Assembly (NCBI GenBank): GCA_013151335.1
Contig: JAADIJ010000183.1
Coordinates: forward strand, 1 to 33,436
DNA from: Alphaproteobacteria bacterium
GTDB taxonomy: Bacteria; Pseudomonadota; Alphaproteobacteria; Rhodobacterales; Rhodobacteraceae
Direction: 5' to 3'
DNA: 33,436 bases
The position numbers and the translations under genes were made by a program. Position 1 is the stretch's first letter, and every line of letters begins with the position of its first letter. Positions 16,575-27,080 of the stretch are shown piece after piece. The notes under the pieces were generated by a model, which saw only the letters and a list, made by a program, of their open reading frames with translations, had not been told where the DNA came from and made no database searches.

Positions 16575-17447
16575 TCACCCAATCACCCCCACCGCCTCAG
16601 CCCGCGCCAACAAACGCTTCGCTGTGACCACATGCAGGTTCTCAACGATGCTCCCATCCAATACTGCAATCCCCAGCCCCTCGGCCTGCGCCGCCTCAAA
16701 CGCCGCGATCTGACGCCGCGCCAGTTCAATTTCCGCCTCTGACGGGGCGAACACCTCGTTGGCGACCTCAAGCTGCGCTGGATGGATCAGCGATTTGCCG
16801 TCAAACCCCATATCGCGCCCCTGCACACAATGCTGCCGCAAACCCTCAACGTCCTTATAAGCGTTGTAGACCCCGTCAACGCACACCAAACCATAGGCCC
16901 GCGCCGCCAGCAAACACAGGCTCAGACTGGTCATGATCGGCGCGCGATCCTCAACATGTCGCGCCGACAAATCCTTCACGAGATCATTGCTGCCAACCAC
17001 AAACCCCTTGAGCCGAGGCGACGCAGCCGCAATGTCTTGCGCATTCAAAACGCCAAGTGGGCTTTCCATCATCGCCCAAATTGCGGTCTCTGCACAGTTT
17101 GGATGCTGCGCAAGCTGCGCCTCCAACCACCGGATATCATCGCCGCTTTGCACCTTTGGTAGCAAAATCGCCTCCGGCCCGACCGCGCAAATCGCCGCCA
17201 AATCGTCGATCTCCAACCCGGTACCCCGCCCATTGACGCGCACCATCAAGCCGCGCGTGCCGTAATCCCGCCGCTCCAGCGTCTCGGCCACCAACCCGCG
17301 CGCGTTGGCTTTTTCATCCATCGCCACCGCGTCCTCCAGATCAAAAATGATCCCGTCCGCAGGCAAGCTCGTCGCCTTTACTAACGCCCGCTCGCGCGAG
17401 CCGGGTATATATAACAGTGAGCGGTAGGGTTTTATTTGCGGTTCCAT
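16575..17447 (-). CDS. mcl2: CitE-family (3S)-malyl-CoA thioesterase / malyl-CoA lyase paralogue
   Basis: This 290-aa member of the HpcH/HpaI-CitE family has R70 (VRVNGRGTG), Mg ligands E128 (MMESPLG) and D155 (GSNDLVKD), and an early FDLEDAV motif (35-41). In Rhodobacter sphaeroides the shorter CitE paralogue Mcl2, encoded beside mdh, hydrolyses (3S)-malyl-CoA to malate and CoA, giving apparent malate synthase activity together with malyl-CoA lyase. Length and position beside mdh match Mcl2 rather than the longer lyase Mcl1. ATG 17447 has AGAGG 5 nt upstream; an in-frame extension to 17519 lacks such a site. Thioesterase versus lyase activity cannot be decided from motifs alone. Confidence 0.82.
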   Translation of the reverse strand: MEPQIKPYRSLLYIPGSRERALVKATSLPADGIIFDLEDAVAMDEKANARGLVAETLERRDYGTRGLMVRVNGRGTGLEIDDLAAICAVGPEAILLPKVQSGDDIRWLEAQLAQHPNCAETAIWAMMESPLGVLNAQDIAAASPRLKGFVVGSNDLVKDLSARHVEDRAPIMTSLSLCLLAARAYGLVCVDGVYNAYKDVEGLRQHCVQGRDMGFDGKSLIHPAQLEVANEVFAPSEAEIELARRQIAAFEAAQAEGLGIAVLDGSIVENLHVVTAKRLLARAEAVGVIG

Positions 17448-17497
17448 AGAGCCTCTAATTTGCCAGTATATGTCACGGATTTTAGGCCACAGCCTGA

Positions 17498-18589
<1,092 letters not shown>

Positions 18590-18590
18590 C

Positions 18591-18631
18591 AGGTTGGCGG
18601 AGCAAAAGTTCGCTTTATAGCTCCGCCACCT
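18591..18631 (+). terminator. Hairpin after mdh
   Basis: GGCGGAGC (18596-18603) pairs with GCTCCGCC (18620-18627). The stem extends outward through T18595-A18628 and AGG/CCT with one bulge, around a 16-nt loop. It begins 2 nt after the mdh stop codon. No T-run follows, so it may act with Rho or protect the mdh mRNA 3' end. Confidence 0.55.
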
Positions 18632-18661
18632 AACACATACACCGCCCGGCGGATACGCCGG

Positions 18662-18788
18662 GCCGCGCCGGACCTTCCCCCCGGGGAGGCGCGATGCACC
18701 GATGGCGAAAACTACGAAGGGTCAGCGGGTTGCAATGGCACTTCATCCATCAAACGCAGGAATGCGCCACCCCAAGGTCCAGCGCGCC
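18662..18788. repeat. Second copy of the palindromic intergenic repeat, long loop
   Basis: The arm GCCGCGCCGGACCTT (18662-18676) matches the reverse complement of AAGGTCCAGCGCGCC (18774-18788) at 13 of 15 positions. The sequence after the left arm (CCCCCCGGGGAGGCGCGATGCACC) parallels the loop start of the 16468-16527 copy, and the sequence before the right arm (GCGCCACCCC) parallels its loop end. The loop is 97 nt rather than 28, as if something had been added in the middle. Confidence 0.5.
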
Positions 18789-18932
18789 CCTCGTTCTCTT
18801 CAGCAATGGTCACTAGATTTGGGTTATAAGGAAAACTTTAGGCTCAAGTGACTAGCGCTGACCCCATTTTACCCCATGATTCCTAACCCTCACTCACCCA
18901 TTTCCGCCGTTCCTCCCCCTCTCGACCATATT

Positions 18933-18963
18933 TGTGATCACACCCCGCTAAACTGTGATCACA
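18933..18963. promoter_or_regulatory. Two TGTGATCACA operators 21 bp apart upstream of sucC
   Basis: The perfect 10-bp palindrome TGTGATCACA occurs at 18933-18942 and again at 18954-18963, with centres 21 bp apart, about two DNA turns. The same palindrome precedes the gntR gene at 29141-29150, and the second copy here shares TAAACTGTGATCACAAA with it. Short palindromes of this kind are typical operators of GntR/FCD regulators. The site lies 107 bp before the sucC start codon. Direction of control (repression or activation) cannot be read. Confidence 0.75.
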
Positions 18964-19069
18964 AATAACTGTTTTCTGCCCGAACACCAAATATTTACCT
19001 TTTCTTCCCTATGAGTTGTGTCAAACCAGTGACAGCTTGAACGCAAACCAACCAACGGGAAGCTCTTCC

Positions 19070-20263
19070 ATGAATATTCACGAATATCAGGCCAAGCGCC
19101 TGCTGCGCGATTACGGCGCTCCGGTCTCTGATGGCCGGGTGGTTTTGAAAGCCGACGAAGCCAAATCAATGGCCAGCGAACTCGACGGCCCGCTTTGGGT
19201 GGTCAAGGCGCAAATCCACGCCGGTGGCCGCGGCAAGGGCCATTTCATTGAACCCGAAGCTGGCGAGGCTGGCGGTGTCCGCCTCACCAAATCCGTGGCC
19301 GAAGCCGCAACCGAGGCCGAGAAAATGCTGGGCCGCACGTTGGTGACCCACCAATCCGGCCCTGCTGGCAAACAAGTCAACCGTGTCTATATAGAGGACG
19401 GCTCGGGTATCGAGACCGAACTTTACCTTGCCCTGCTGGTAGATCGCCAAAGCTCGCGCGTGGCCATCGTCTGCTCGACCGAGGGTGGCATGGACATCGA
19501 ACAGGTGGCCGCCAAAACCCCCGAAAAAATCATCAGCTTTTCAGTCGATCCCGCCTCTGGCCTGTCAGCCTTTCATGGCCGCCGCGTCGCCTTTGCACTG
19601 GGCCTGAAGGGCGCGCAAATCAAGCAATGCGTCAAACTGATCGACACGCTTTATCGCATGTTTATCGAGCGTGACATGGAGATGCTGGAGATCAACCCCC
19701 TGATCGTCACCGACAAGGGCGACCTCAAATGCCTCGACGCCAAGATGGGATTTGACAGCAACGCCATGTATCGCCAGCCTGATATTCTGGCCCAGCGCGA
19801 CGAAACCGAGGAAGACCCCAAGGAACTCGCCGCCTCCAAATTCGACCTCAACTATATCGCGCTGGATGGCGAGATCGGCTGCATGGTCAACGGCGCAGGT
19901 CTGGCCATGGCGACGATGGACATCATCAAACTCTACGGTTCCAACCCCGCCAATTTCCTTGATGTCGGGGGCGGTGCCACCAAAGAGAAAGTCATTGAGG
20001 CGTTTAAAATCATCACCTCCGACCCCCAGGTCAAAGGCATCTTGGTCAATATCTTCGGCGGCATCATGCGCTGTGACGTCATTGCCGACGGCGTGGTCGC
20101 CGCAGTCAAAGAAGTCGGCCTGACCGTCCCTCTGGTGGTCCGGCTTGAGGGCACCAACGTCAAAGAAGGCAAAGCCATCATCAACAATTCCGGCCTAGAC
20201 GTAATCGCCGCCGACGACCTCGGCGACGCCGCCCAGAAAATCGTCAAAGCGGTGAAGGGGTGA
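19070..20263 (+). CDS. sucC: Succinyl-CoA synthetase (ADP-forming) beta subunit
   Basis: This 397-aa subunit, with SucD, interconverts succinyl-CoA and succinate with formation of ATP or GTP. It has the ATP-grasp fold with MNIHEYQAK at the start, the nucleotide loop [10 protein letters not shown] (about 45-54), EINPL (about 206) and the C-terminal subunit-interface part [10 protein letters not shown]. Length equals the usual 397 residues. ATG 19070 follows GGGAAG about 9 nt upstream. It is the first gene of the suc-lpd cluster and is preceded by the paired TGTGATCACA sites. Confidence 0.97.
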   Translation: MNIHEYQAKRLLRDYGAPVSDGRVVLKADEAKSMASELDGPLWVVKAQIHAGGRGKGHFIEPEAGEAGGVRLTKSVAEAATEAEKMLGRTLVTHQSGPAGKQVNRVYIEDGSGIETELYLALLVDRQSSRVAIVCSTEGGMDIEQVAAKTPEKIISFSVDPASGLSAFHGRRVAFALGLKGAQIKQCVKLIDTLYRMFIERDMEMLEINPLIVTDKGDLKCLDAKMGFDSNAMYRQPDILAQRDETEEDPKELAASKFDLNYIALDGEIGCMVNGAGLAMATMDIIKLYGSNPANFLDVGGGATKEKVIEAFKIITSDPQVKGILVNIFGGIMRCDVIADGVVAAVKEVGLTVPLVVRLEGTNVKEGKAIINNSGLDVIAADDLGDAAQKIVKAVKG

Positions 20264-20292
20264 GTCGGACGCAGACTCTTTCCAACGCCAAG

Positions 20293-20325
20293 CGCAGTGA
20301 CACGGGGTTAACCATGTGTCCTGCG
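20293..20325 (+). promoter_or_regulatory. Intercistronic hairpin between sucC and sucD
   Basis: CGCAG-T-GACAC (20293-20303) pairs with GTGTC-CTGCG (20316-20325), ten base pairs with one bulged T, around GGGGTTAACCAT. It sits in the 95-bp gap between sucC and sucD, which otherwise encode an equimolar heterodimer. It could be an mRNA processing or stability element. Confidence 0.5.
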
Positions 20326-20358
20326 TACTCACCCACACCAATATCGGGAACCAATTAG

Positions 20359-21240
20359 ATGTCCGTACTCGTAGACCAAAACACCCGCGTTATTTGCCAA
20401 GGCCTCACCGGCTCGCAAGGCACGTTCCACAGCCAGCAGGCGCTTGACTATGGCACCAAAATGGTTGGTGGCGTGACCCCCGGCAAGGGCGGCCAGACCC
20501 ATATCGGCTTGCCGATCTTCAACACCGTCGCCGAGGCGCGCCATGTAACGCAAGCCAATGCCAGCGCGATCTACGTCCCGCCGCCTTTTGCCGCCGACGC
20601 GATCCTCGAGGCAATCGACGCCGAAATCGAGCTGATCATCTGCATCACCGAAGGCATCCCCGTGCTTGACATGATGAAGGTCAAACGTGCGCTCGACGGC
20701 TCAAGCTCACGTCTAGTTGGCCCCAATTGCCCCGGCGTAATCACCCCCGGTGCCTGCAAAATCGGCATCATGCCCGGCCATATCCACCGCCCCGGTTCGG
20801 TCGGCGTGGTGTCGCGCTCGGGCACGCTAACCTACGAGGCCGTGGGCCAGACCACCGCCATCGGCCTTGGCCAATCCACCTGCATCGGCATCGGCGGCGA
20901 CCCGATTAAAGGCCTTGATCACATCGACGCGCTGGAGATGTTCTTGGCCGATGACTACACCCAGTCGATCATCATGATCGGCGAGATCGGCGGCTCATCC
21001 GAAGAAGACGCCGCCCAGTTCATCATGGACGAGGCCAAAAAAGGCCGTTCCAAACCCATCGCCGGTTTCATCGCCGGACGCACCGCCCCCGCAGGTCGGC
21101 GCATGGGCCACGCCGGTGCCATCGTCGCCGGTGGCAAAGGTGGAGCCGAGGACAAAATCGAAGCCATGCGCGCAGCCGGTATTGTGGTCGCCGAAAGCCC
21201 CGCCGGTCTGGGCGAGGCCGTTCTCAAGGCGATTGGCTAA
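20359..21240 (+). CDS. sucD: Succinyl-CoA synthetase alpha subunit
   Basis: This 293-aa CoA-binding subunit carries the phosphohistidine: H251 in [13 protein letters not shown]. Other signatures are the CoA-binding [10 protein letters not shown] (about 15-24), VGPNCPG (119-125) and the power-helix segment around [10 protein letters not shown]. It forms the heterotetramer with SucC. The ATG at 20359 has only a weak GGGAA far upstream, so expression may depend on the preceding intercistronic region. The gene is followed 4 bp later by an ORF not normally part of the TCA set. Confidence 0.97.
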   Translation: MSVLVDQNTRVICQGLTGSQGTFHSQQALDYGTKMVGGVTPGKGGQTHIGLPIFNTVAEARHVTQANASAIYVPPPFAADAILEAIDAEIELIICITEGIPVLDMMKVKRALDGSSSRLVGPNCPGVITPGACKIGIMPGHIHRPGSVGVVSRSGTLTYEAVGQTTAIGLGQSTCIGIGGDPIKGLDHIDALEMFLADDYTQSIIMIGEIGGSSEEDAAQFIMDEAKKGRSKPIAGFIAGRTAPAGRRMGHAGAIVAGGKGGAEDKIEAMRAAGIVVAESPAGLGEAVLKAIG

Positions 21241-21244
21241 GCAA

Positions 21245-22612
21245 ATGGCGCCAGCGGCCTCATCAAAACGCAGGGCAACATCCCCTGCCGGACCTCGCGA
21301 AATTCGCTGGTCCGGCGGCGGGGCCATCGCGCTGATCCTAAGCGCGATGCTGCTGGTTTTTGCCAGTGCGCCCAAGGTGCTGGCCGCGCCGCAATTGGCC
21401 CCGACAATCGACACCTGCCTTGCCTACTCGTCGCCTGACAAACTGTTTCGCGCCGACTTGCAAAACATCGGTTGGAGCGACCTTGGCAAAAAAGACCTCG
21501 TCGCCGCGACCAAGATTTTTCAAGACGGTCTGTTGCTGCTTGAGAGCCCGGATCCGCGCCAGAAAATCGACTTCAGGACCGCCAACAGCAAGGCCTCCGA
21601 TCTGGTGCAACAAATGTGGCGGCTGGTCGGCACGCAAAACTCCAGCGGTATTTTCTATTTTTCCGGTGGCGGCAATCCGGCGGTGTTGATGGTCAGCACC
21701 GGTTTTGACGCCCGCCGCTCTTGGCTGCAATGCACCTATGCCGGGCCGGATGACCTTTATCTTCAGCAGTTATTGAAGGTTACCAAGGCGCAAGATGCGC
21801 GCGCCGGGGTGAGCCAGCCCAGCAAAAACTATCAAAGAGGCCTGCTTCAGGGCCAGAAAGGCCTGAGGGAGTTTTCGGTACTGGCCGGTCAATATCTGCC
21901 GGGGATCGCAGCTGAAATCGGCCGACAGCCCTCCTCTGCGATCGGGGTATCAACCATCAGCGCGCGACCTATGGATATAGCCTTGCCGACCGGCGACGCA
22001 TTGGCCACCGCCGAGGGTATCTGCAAAGCGGATATTGGCGACCTCAACGGATTCGTGCGAAAATTTGGCGCTAATAATTTCACAAGAATTGCGATTGACG
22101 AGTTGACTGCCAAAGACCAAGCCGCCTTTGCACAGATGGAGTTCGGGCGCGATTTCTTCTCCGATGTCAACACCGCCCCGCCTCCGGCTCTGCGCTGGAA
22201 ATCATATCTTGATCAAAAACGCGCCAACATCAAACTGTGGAAAAACAAAAAACAACTGACAACAAGCTGGTTCATCCTGTTGCGCCATGTGGGGCCAAAA
22301 GAAACCGTCTATGTGCGCCTGATATATTCACAGCCCAGAAACGAGGGAGCCTCGGTTCTCTGCCGCATCGGGGCGATGGCTCCCACGATTTACACTGGTA
22401 TCCGCACGGATTTATGGAAAACCAACCAGAACTTTCCGACCATTAAGTGGATTTGGAACAAGGGTTTTGAGGCCAATAACGGCGCTCTCAAAGGCACACG
22501 CGTGGTGAGCCTTTATAACGCCTCAAAGATTGAACCGCTGATCAAAGAGCCGCTTGTGGTCAATGTTTTCGTTGATCTGAACAGCTTCCACATCCTGAGG
22601 TCGCAGCCATGA
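21245..22612 (+). CDS. Uncharacterised predicted exported protein inside the suc operon
   Basis: I do not recognise this 455-aa protein. Residues about 20-48 form a signal-peptide-like segment: Arg residues, a hydrophobic core (AIALILSAMLLVFAS) and a likely cleavage near VLAAPQ. The mature part is mixed alpha/beta with two similar-looking halves, each ending in an aromatic-rich stretch, and contains few cysteines. It lies between sucD (4-bp gap) and a coupled small ORF leading into sucA, so it is co-transcribed with TCA genes although it is probably periplasmic. ATG 21245 is the first in-frame start after sucD; ATG 21347 would remove the basic n-region. Its ribosome site is weak. No function is proposed. 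Confidence 0.75.
   Translation: MAPAASSKRRATSPAGPREIRWSGGGAIALILSAMLLVFASAPKVLAAPQLAPTIDTCLAYSSPDKLFRADLQNIGWSDLGKKDLVAATKIFQDGLLLLESPDPRQKIDFRTANSKASDLVQQMWRLVGTQNSSGIFYFSGGGNPAVLMVSTGFDARRSWLQCTYAGPDDLYLQQLLKVTKAQDARAGVSQPSKNYQRGLLQGQKGLREFSVLAGQYLPGIAAEIGRQPSSAIGVSTISARPMDIALPTGDALATAEGICKADIGDLNGFVRKFGANNFTRIAIDELTAKDQAAFAQMEFGRDFFSDVNTAPPPALRWKSYLDQKRANIKLWKNKKQLTTSWFILLRHVGPKETVYVRLIYSQPRNEGASVLCRIGAMAPTIYTGIRTDLWKTNQNFPTIKWIWNKGFEANNGALKGTRVVSLYNASKIEPLIKEPLVVNVFVDLNSFHILRSQP
21287..21316 (+). repeat. Hairpin at the start of the exported-protein gene
   Basis: GCCGGACC (21287-21294) pairs with GGTCCGGC (21309-21316), and the loop contains GCGAA/TTCGC, extending the fold. It starts 47 nt after the sucD stop and lies within the first codons of the exported-protein ORF. 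The GCCGGACCT core is shared with the repeat at 18662. It could protect or end part of the sucCD mRNA, lowering expression of what follows. Confidence 0.5.
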
Positions 22613-22770
22613 GCGCCGCGCTATATAAATCCGCTCCTGATGCCGCCAACTCAAACGCGCCGCTCTTCCCCCCTTTCGCCAGCATAATCTGGACATTCTG
22701 GATCGGTTTCGTCCGCCCGGAACCAGCCCCAAACACCTACGGTCCCAACTCCCAAGAGGTATCTACATGA
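22609..22770 (+). CDS. Small ORF (53 aa) coupled at both ends between exported protein and sucA
   Basis: The ATG (22609-22611) overlaps the TGA of the exported-protein gene as ATGA, with TGAGG 8-9 nt upstream. Its TGA (22768-22770) overlaps the sucA ATG as ATGA, and the sucA ribosome site AGAGG lies inside it. The product is 53 aa: a polar N-terminus, a hydrophobic aromatic patch at about residues 19-36 (FPPFASIIWTFWIGFV) and a Pro/Asn-rich tail. No family is recognised. Overlaps at both ends argue that ribosomes pass through it into sucA, so it may be a leader that couples SucA synthesis, or a small membrane-associated protein. Confidence 0.65.
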   Translation: MSAALYKSAPDAANSNAPLFPPFASIIWTFWIGFVRPEPAPNTYGPNSQEVST

Positions 22771-25721
22771 CCGAACAATCTTCAAACGACCAGTTCCATG
22801 CCTCCAGCTTTCTTGAGGGGCAAAATGCCGTCTATGTAGAGCAACTCTACTCCCGATATGCCGATAATCCGGCGGCAGTCGATGAAAGCTGGCAGAGCTA
22901 TTTCAAATCGCTTGGCGACGCCAAAACTGACATCAAACTAGAGGCTCAGGGCCCCACTTGGCAACGCGCCGACTGGCCGCCGCAACCCAATGACGACCTG
23001 ACCGCCGCCCTTGACGGTCAATGGCCGGCAGAGCCCGCCAAAGCCGCCGACAAAATCAAGGACGCCGCGCGCAGCAAAGGGGTTGAACTTAGCGATACCG
23101 AGGTGCAACAGGCCGTGCTCGACAGCCTGCGCGCCCTGATGCTGATCCGCGCCTACCGCATTCGCGGCCACCTCGCCGCCGACCTTGACCCTTTGCATCT
23201 GCGCGAAGAGACCGACCTGCCGGGGCTGGACCCAAAATATTACGGCTTCACCGAGGCCGACATGGATCGCCCGATCTTTCTGGACAACGTGCTTGGCCTG
23301 CAACTGGCAACCATGCGCGATATTCTGGCACTGGTTAAACGGACGTATTGCGGCACGTTCGCCATCCAGTACATGCACATCCACAACCCCGAAGAGGCGC
23401 TTTGGCTTAAGGACCGGATCGAGGGTTACGGCAAGGAAATCCAGTTCACCCGCGAGGGGCGCAAAGCGATCCTCAACAAACTGGTACAGGCCGAAGGGTT
23501 TGAGAAATTCCTCAACGTCAAATACATGGGCACCAAACGCTTCGGCCTTGACGGCGGCGAGGCGCTGATCCCGGCGATGGAGCAGATCATCAAACGCGGC
23601 GGCGCGCTTGGTGTCGAGGAGATCGTCATCGGCATGCCCCATCGCGGCCGTCTGTCGGTCCTGTGCAACGTTATGGCCAAACCCTACCGCGCCATTTTTA
23701 ACGAGTTTCAGGGTGGTAGTTCCAAGCCCGACGATGTTGCAGGCTCGGGTGATGTGAAATACCACCTTGGGGCCTCGTCGGATCGCGCTTTTGACGACAA
23801 CAAAGTCCATCTCAGCCTGACAGCCAATCCCAGCCACCTTGAGGCGGTCAATCCGGTGGTTCTCGGCAAGGTTCGCGCCAAGCAGTTCCAGCGTCAGGAT
23901 ATCGACCGCATCAAAGTTCTGCCGATCCTTCTGCATGGGGACGCCGCCTTTGCCGGACAAGGCGTGATTTCGGAATGTTTCGGCCTTTCAGGTCTGGTCG
24001 GTCACAAGACCGGCGGCACCATGCATATCGTGGTTAACAACCAGATCGGTTTCACCACCGCCCCGCATTTCTCGCGCTCGTCGCCCTATCCGACCGACAT
24101 CGCCCTGATGGTCGAAGCGCCGATTTTCCACGTCAATGGCGACGATCCAGAGGCCGTGGTTCACGCCGCTAAAGTCGCGACCGAGTTCCGCCAGAAGTTC
24201 CACAAAGACGTGGTACTCGACATCTTCTGTTACCGCCGTTTCGGCCATAACGAGGGCGACGAGCCGATGTTCACCAACCCTTTGATGTATCAGCATATCA
24301 AGAAACACAAATCCACGCTCACGCTTTACACCGAACGTCTGGTCGCCGACGGCCTGATCCCCGAGGGCGAGATTGAAGAGATGAAAGCCTCGTTTCAGGC
24401 CCATCTCAGCGAAGAGTTTGAGGCTGGTAAAGAATACCGCCCCAACAAGGCCGACTGGCTTGATGGCCGCTGGTCGCATATGGGCAGCAAACACGGCGAT
24501 TATCAGCGCGGCCAAACCTCGGTTCCGCCTGAGCTGTTGCAAGAGGTCGGCACCGCCCTGACCCGCGTGCCCGACGACATTGCCCTGCATAAAACCGTCA
24601 CCCGCCTGCTAAAAGCCAAGGAAAACATGCTGACCACCGGCCAAGGCATCGACTGGGCCACAGCCGAGGCGCTGGCCTTTGGCACCCTGATGCTCGAAGG
24701 GTTTCCGGTGCGACTGGCCGGTCAAGACAGCGCGCGCGGCACCTTCAGCCAACGCCACTCCGCCCTGATTGACCAGAATTCCGAGCGTAAATACCACCCG
24801 CTCAACCATATCCGCGACGAGCAGGCCAAATATTTAGTCATTGATTCCATGCTGTCGGAATATGCGGTGCTCGGCTTTGAATACGGCTACTCATTGGCCG
24901 AACCCAACGGCCTGACCCTGTGGGAGGCCCAGTTCGGCGATTTTGCCAATGGCGCGCAGATCATGATCGACCAGTTCATCAGCTCGGGCGAGCGTAAATG
25001 GCTGCGTATGTCGGGCCTCGTGCTGCTGCTCCCCCACGGCTATGAAGGCCAGGGACCGGAACACTCCTCCGCCCGACTTGAGCGTTACTTGCAAAGCTCG
25101 GCCGAGGATAACTGGATCGTCGCCAATTGCACCACACCGGCCAATTATTTCCACATCCTGCGCCGCCAGATGCACCGCACTTTCCGCAAGCCCCTGATTA
25201 TGATGACCCCGAAATCCTTGCTGCGCCACAAACACGCGACCAGCACGGTCGAGGACATGACCACCGGCTCGTCCTTTCACCGCGTCCTTTGGGATGATGC
25301 CCAAAAAGGCACGTCCGACGTGGCCCTCAGACCGGACGACAAAATCCGCCGCGTGGTGATCTGCTCGGGCAAGGTTTACTACGACCTCTTGGCGCGCCGC
25401 GACGCCGACGGACTTGACGATGTCTATATCCTCAGGCTCGAACAATTTTACCCCTTCCCGGCCATGTCCATGTCAAAAGAGCTGGGCCGCTTTAAGCACG
25501 CAGAGATAATCTGGTGTCAGGAAGAGCCTAAAAACCAAGGCGGCTGGACCTTCGTTGAGCCCAATATCGAATGGATATTAGGCCGCATCGGTGCCAGCAC
25601 CTTGCGCCCGAGCTACGCCGGACGCGCTGCCGCCGCCTCGCCCGCCACGGGCCTTGCATCCCAACATAAATTACAACAACAAGCGCTGGTCGAAACCGCG
25701 CTTGGCATTGAAGAGGAATAA
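22767..25721 (+). CDS. sucA: 2-oxoglutarate dehydrogenase E1 component
   Basis: This 984-aa thiamine-diphosphate enzyme decarboxylates 2-oxoglutarate and transfers the succinyl group to the lipoyl arm of SucB. The N-terminal E2-binding segment [21 protein letters not shown] is intact (about 15-36). Active-site motifs include GMPHRGRL (about 289), the ThDP/Mg segment starting [10 protein letters not shown] (about 390) and ending [10 protein letters not shown], and the pyrimidine domain [20 protein letters not shown] in the C-terminal half. Length fits alphaproteobacterial E1o. ATG 22767 has AGAGG 8 nt upstream and overlaps the stop of the small ORF. sucB follows 4 bp after its stop. Confidence 0.97.
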   Translation: MTEQSSNDQFHASSFLEGQNAVYVEQLYSRYADNPAAVDESWQSYFKSLGDAKTDIKLEAQGPTWQRADWPPQPNDDLTAALDGQWPAEPAKAADKIKDAARSKGVELSDTEVQQAVLDSLRALMLIRAYRIRGHLAADLDPLHLREETDLPGLDPKYYGFTEADMDRPIFLDNVLGLQLATMRDILALVKRTYCGTFAIQYMHIHNPEEALWLKDRIEGYGKEIQFTREGRKAILNKLVQAEGFEKFLNVKYMGTKRFGLDGGEALIPAMEQIIKRGGALGVEEIVIGMPHRGRLSVLCNVMAKPYRAIFNEFQGGSSKPDDVAGSGDVKYHLGASSDRAFDDNKVHLSLTANPSHLEAVNPVVLGKVRAKQFQRQDIDRIKVLPILLHGDAAFAGQGVISECFGLSGLVGHKTGGTMHIVVNNQIGFTTAPHFSRSSPYPTDIALMVEAPIFHVNGDDPEAVVHAAKVATEFRQKFHKDVVLDIFCYRRFGHNEGDEPMFTNPLMYQHIKKHKSTLTLYTERLVADGLIPEGEIEEMKASFQAHLSEEFEAGKEYRPNKADWLDGRWSHMGSKHGDYQRGQTSVPPELLQEVGTALTRVPDDIALHKTVTRLLKAKENMLTTGQGIDWATAEALAFGTLMLEGFPVRLAGQDSARGTFSQRHSALIDQNSERKYHPLNHIRDEQAKYLVIDSMLSEYAVLGFEYGYSLAEPNGLTLWEAQFGDFANGAQIMIDQFISSGERKWLRMSGLVLLLPHGYEGQGPEHSSARLERYLQSSAEDNWIVANCTTPANYFHILRRQMHRTFRKPLIMMTPKSLLRHKHATSTVEDMTTGSSFHRVLWDDAQKGTSDVALRPDDKIRRVVICSGKVYYDLLARRDADGLDDVYILRLEQFYPFPAMSMSKELGRFKHAEIIWCQEEPKNQGGWTFVEPNIEWILGRIGASTLRPSYAGRAAAASPATGLASQHKLQQQALVETALGIEEE

Positions 25722-25725
25722 GCCC

Positions 25726-26955
25726 ATGTCCGTAGAAATCCGCGTCCCCGCGCTGGGCGAAAGCGTCACCGAAGCCACCATCGCCACCTGGTTCAAAAAG
25801 CCCGGCGACGCCGTTGCCGTCGATGAAATGCTGTGCGAGCTTGAAACCGATAAGGTTACGGTCGAGGTCCCCTCCTCGGTCGCCGGAACCTTGGGCGAGA
25901 TCGTCGCGCCCGAGGGTGAAACCGTCGGCGTTGACGCCCTGCTGGTCACCATCAACGAAGGTGCCGTGGCCACTCCAAAACCCGAGCCAAAAGCCGAACC
26001 CGCAGCCGCCCCGGCCGCAGCCTCTGCCCCAGCCGCCGCCATCACGCCTGCAAGTGCTGTCGCGTCAAACAAAGACGTCGAGGATGCCCCCTCGGCCAAA
26101 AAGATGATGGTCGATCATGGCATGACCTCTGCCGATGTTACCGGCACGGGCCGCGACGGGCGCATCATGAAGGAAGATGTGCAAAAAGCCGTCGCCGCCC
26201 CTGCACCCATTCGCGCACCAGCCGCTCCAAGCGCGCCGGTCACCGCAAATGACACCTCGCGCCAACAACGCGTCCGCATGACCCGCCTGCGCCAAACCAT
26301 CGCCCGCCGCCTCAAAGAAAGCCAGAACACAGCCGCCATGCTGACCACCTATAACGAGGTCGACATGTCGGCGATCATGGCGCTTCGAGGTGAATACAAA
26401 GACCTGTTTTTGAAAAAACACGGCGTCAAGCTCGGCTTCATGTCGTTTTTTGTCAAGGCCTGCAATCACGCGCTAATCGAGGTGCCCGATGTCAATGCCG
26501 AGATCGACGGCACCGACGTCATCTACAAACAATTCGTCCACATGGGCGTCGCCGTTGGCACCCCGAATGGCTTGGTGGTGCCGGTCATTCGCGACGCGGA
26601 TCAAATGGGTTTCGCCCAGATCGAGAAAACCATCGCTGGATTAGGAGCCAAGGCTCGCGACGGCAAGCTGACGATGGACGACATGCAAGGCGGCACCTTC
26701 ACCATCTCCAATGGCGGGGTTTACGGCTCGCTGATGTCATCGCCCATTCTCAACCCACCGCAATCTGGCATCCTTGGCATGCATAAAATTCAGGATCGCC
26801 CCGTGGTCGTCAACGGCGAGATCGTGATCCGCCCGATGATGTATCTGGCGCTTTCCTATGACCACCGCATCGTCGATGGCAAAGGGGCGGTGACCTTCCT
26901 CGTGCGCGTCAAAGAGGCGCTAGAGGATCCCCGCCGTCTGCTGATGGATTTGTAA
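25726..26955 (+). CDS. sucB: Dihydrolipoamide succinyltransferase (E2 of 2-oxoglutarate dehydrogenase)
   Basis: This 409-aa E2 core subunit has one N-terminal lipoyl domain (1-75; lipoyl Lys43 in [11 protein letters not shown]), an Ala/Pro-rich linker (about 80-115), a peripheral-subunit-binding domain (about 118-155, [20 protein letters not shown]) and the trimer-forming catalytic domain ending in SYDHRIVDG (377-385; H380, D384). ATG 25726 begins [13 protein letters not shown], the normal lipoyl-domain start; the upstream in-frame extension lies inside sucA. GAGGA about 10 nt upstream lies in the sucA tail, so the two are tightly coupled. Confidence 0.97.
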   Translation: MSVEIRVPALGESVTEATIATWFKKPGDAVAVDEMLCELETDKVTVEVPSSVAGTLGEIVAPEGETVGVDALLVTINEGAVATPKPEPKAEPAAAPAAASAPAAAITPASAVASNKDVEDAPSAKKMMVDHGMTSADVTGTGRDGRIMKEDVQKAVAAPAPIRAPAAPSAPVTANDTSRQQRVRMTRLRQTIARRLKESQNTAAMLTTYNEVDMSAIMALRGEYKDLFLKKHGVKLGFMSFFVKACNHALIEVPDVNAEIDGTDVIYKQFVHMGVAVGTPNGLVVPVIRDADQMGFAQIEKTIAGLGAKARDGKLTMDDMQGGTFTISNGGVYGSLMSSPILNPPQSGILGMHKIQDRPVVVNGEIVIRPMMYLALSYDHRIVDGKGAVTFLVRVKEALEDPRRLLMDL

Positions 26956-27028
26956 AATGCACCCCAAATCGACCCGTTTGACCCTTGCTGGTGCTTCGGG
27001 TCGAGCATTGGCACTAAATTCTTCTCCG

Positions 27029-27062
27029 TTTTGTACAAAACACACGTACAAAACGTACGAAA
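27029..27062. promoter_or_regulatory. TTTTGTACAAAA palindrome and GTAC repeats before lpdA
   Basis: The 125-bp sucB-lpdA gap contains the perfect palindrome TTTTGTACAAAA (27029-27040). Three GTAC-centred units follow a shared pattern GTAC(A/G)AAA at 27033-27040, 27046-27053 and 27055-27062. Further upstream CGACCC (26970s) can pair with GGGTCG (about 26999). The repeats suggest a regulator site or a separate lpdA promoter, which would suit an E3 subunit shared with other dehydrogenases. Confidence 0.45.
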
Positions 27063-27080
27063 TTAACCAAAGGAAAAGAC

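Larger units (their letters stand above)
18590..19069. other. 480-bp gap between mdh and sucC
   Basis: No credible gene is seen here. In order it holds the mdh hairpin (18591-18631), a GC-rich 8-bp hairpin GCCCGGCG/CGCCGGGC (18644-18663), a second copy of the dispersed palindromic repeat (18662-18788), a lower-GC stretch, two TGTGATCACA operators (18933-18963) and about 106 bp of sucC leader. The leader contains the AT-rich CAAATATTTACC, where a promoter is plausible. Confidence 0.7.

Noticed and set aside
18933-18963. CRP/FNR-type binding sites
   Set aside because: CRP-type sites have two half-sites separated by about six bases (TGTGA-N6-TCACA). Here the halves are fused into a 10-bp palindrome, which suits a GntR protein better.
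22938-23960. 340-codon minus-strand ORF
   Set aside because: It is antisense to conserved sucA coding sequence and has no recognisable domain; long antisense frames are common in GC-rich DNA.
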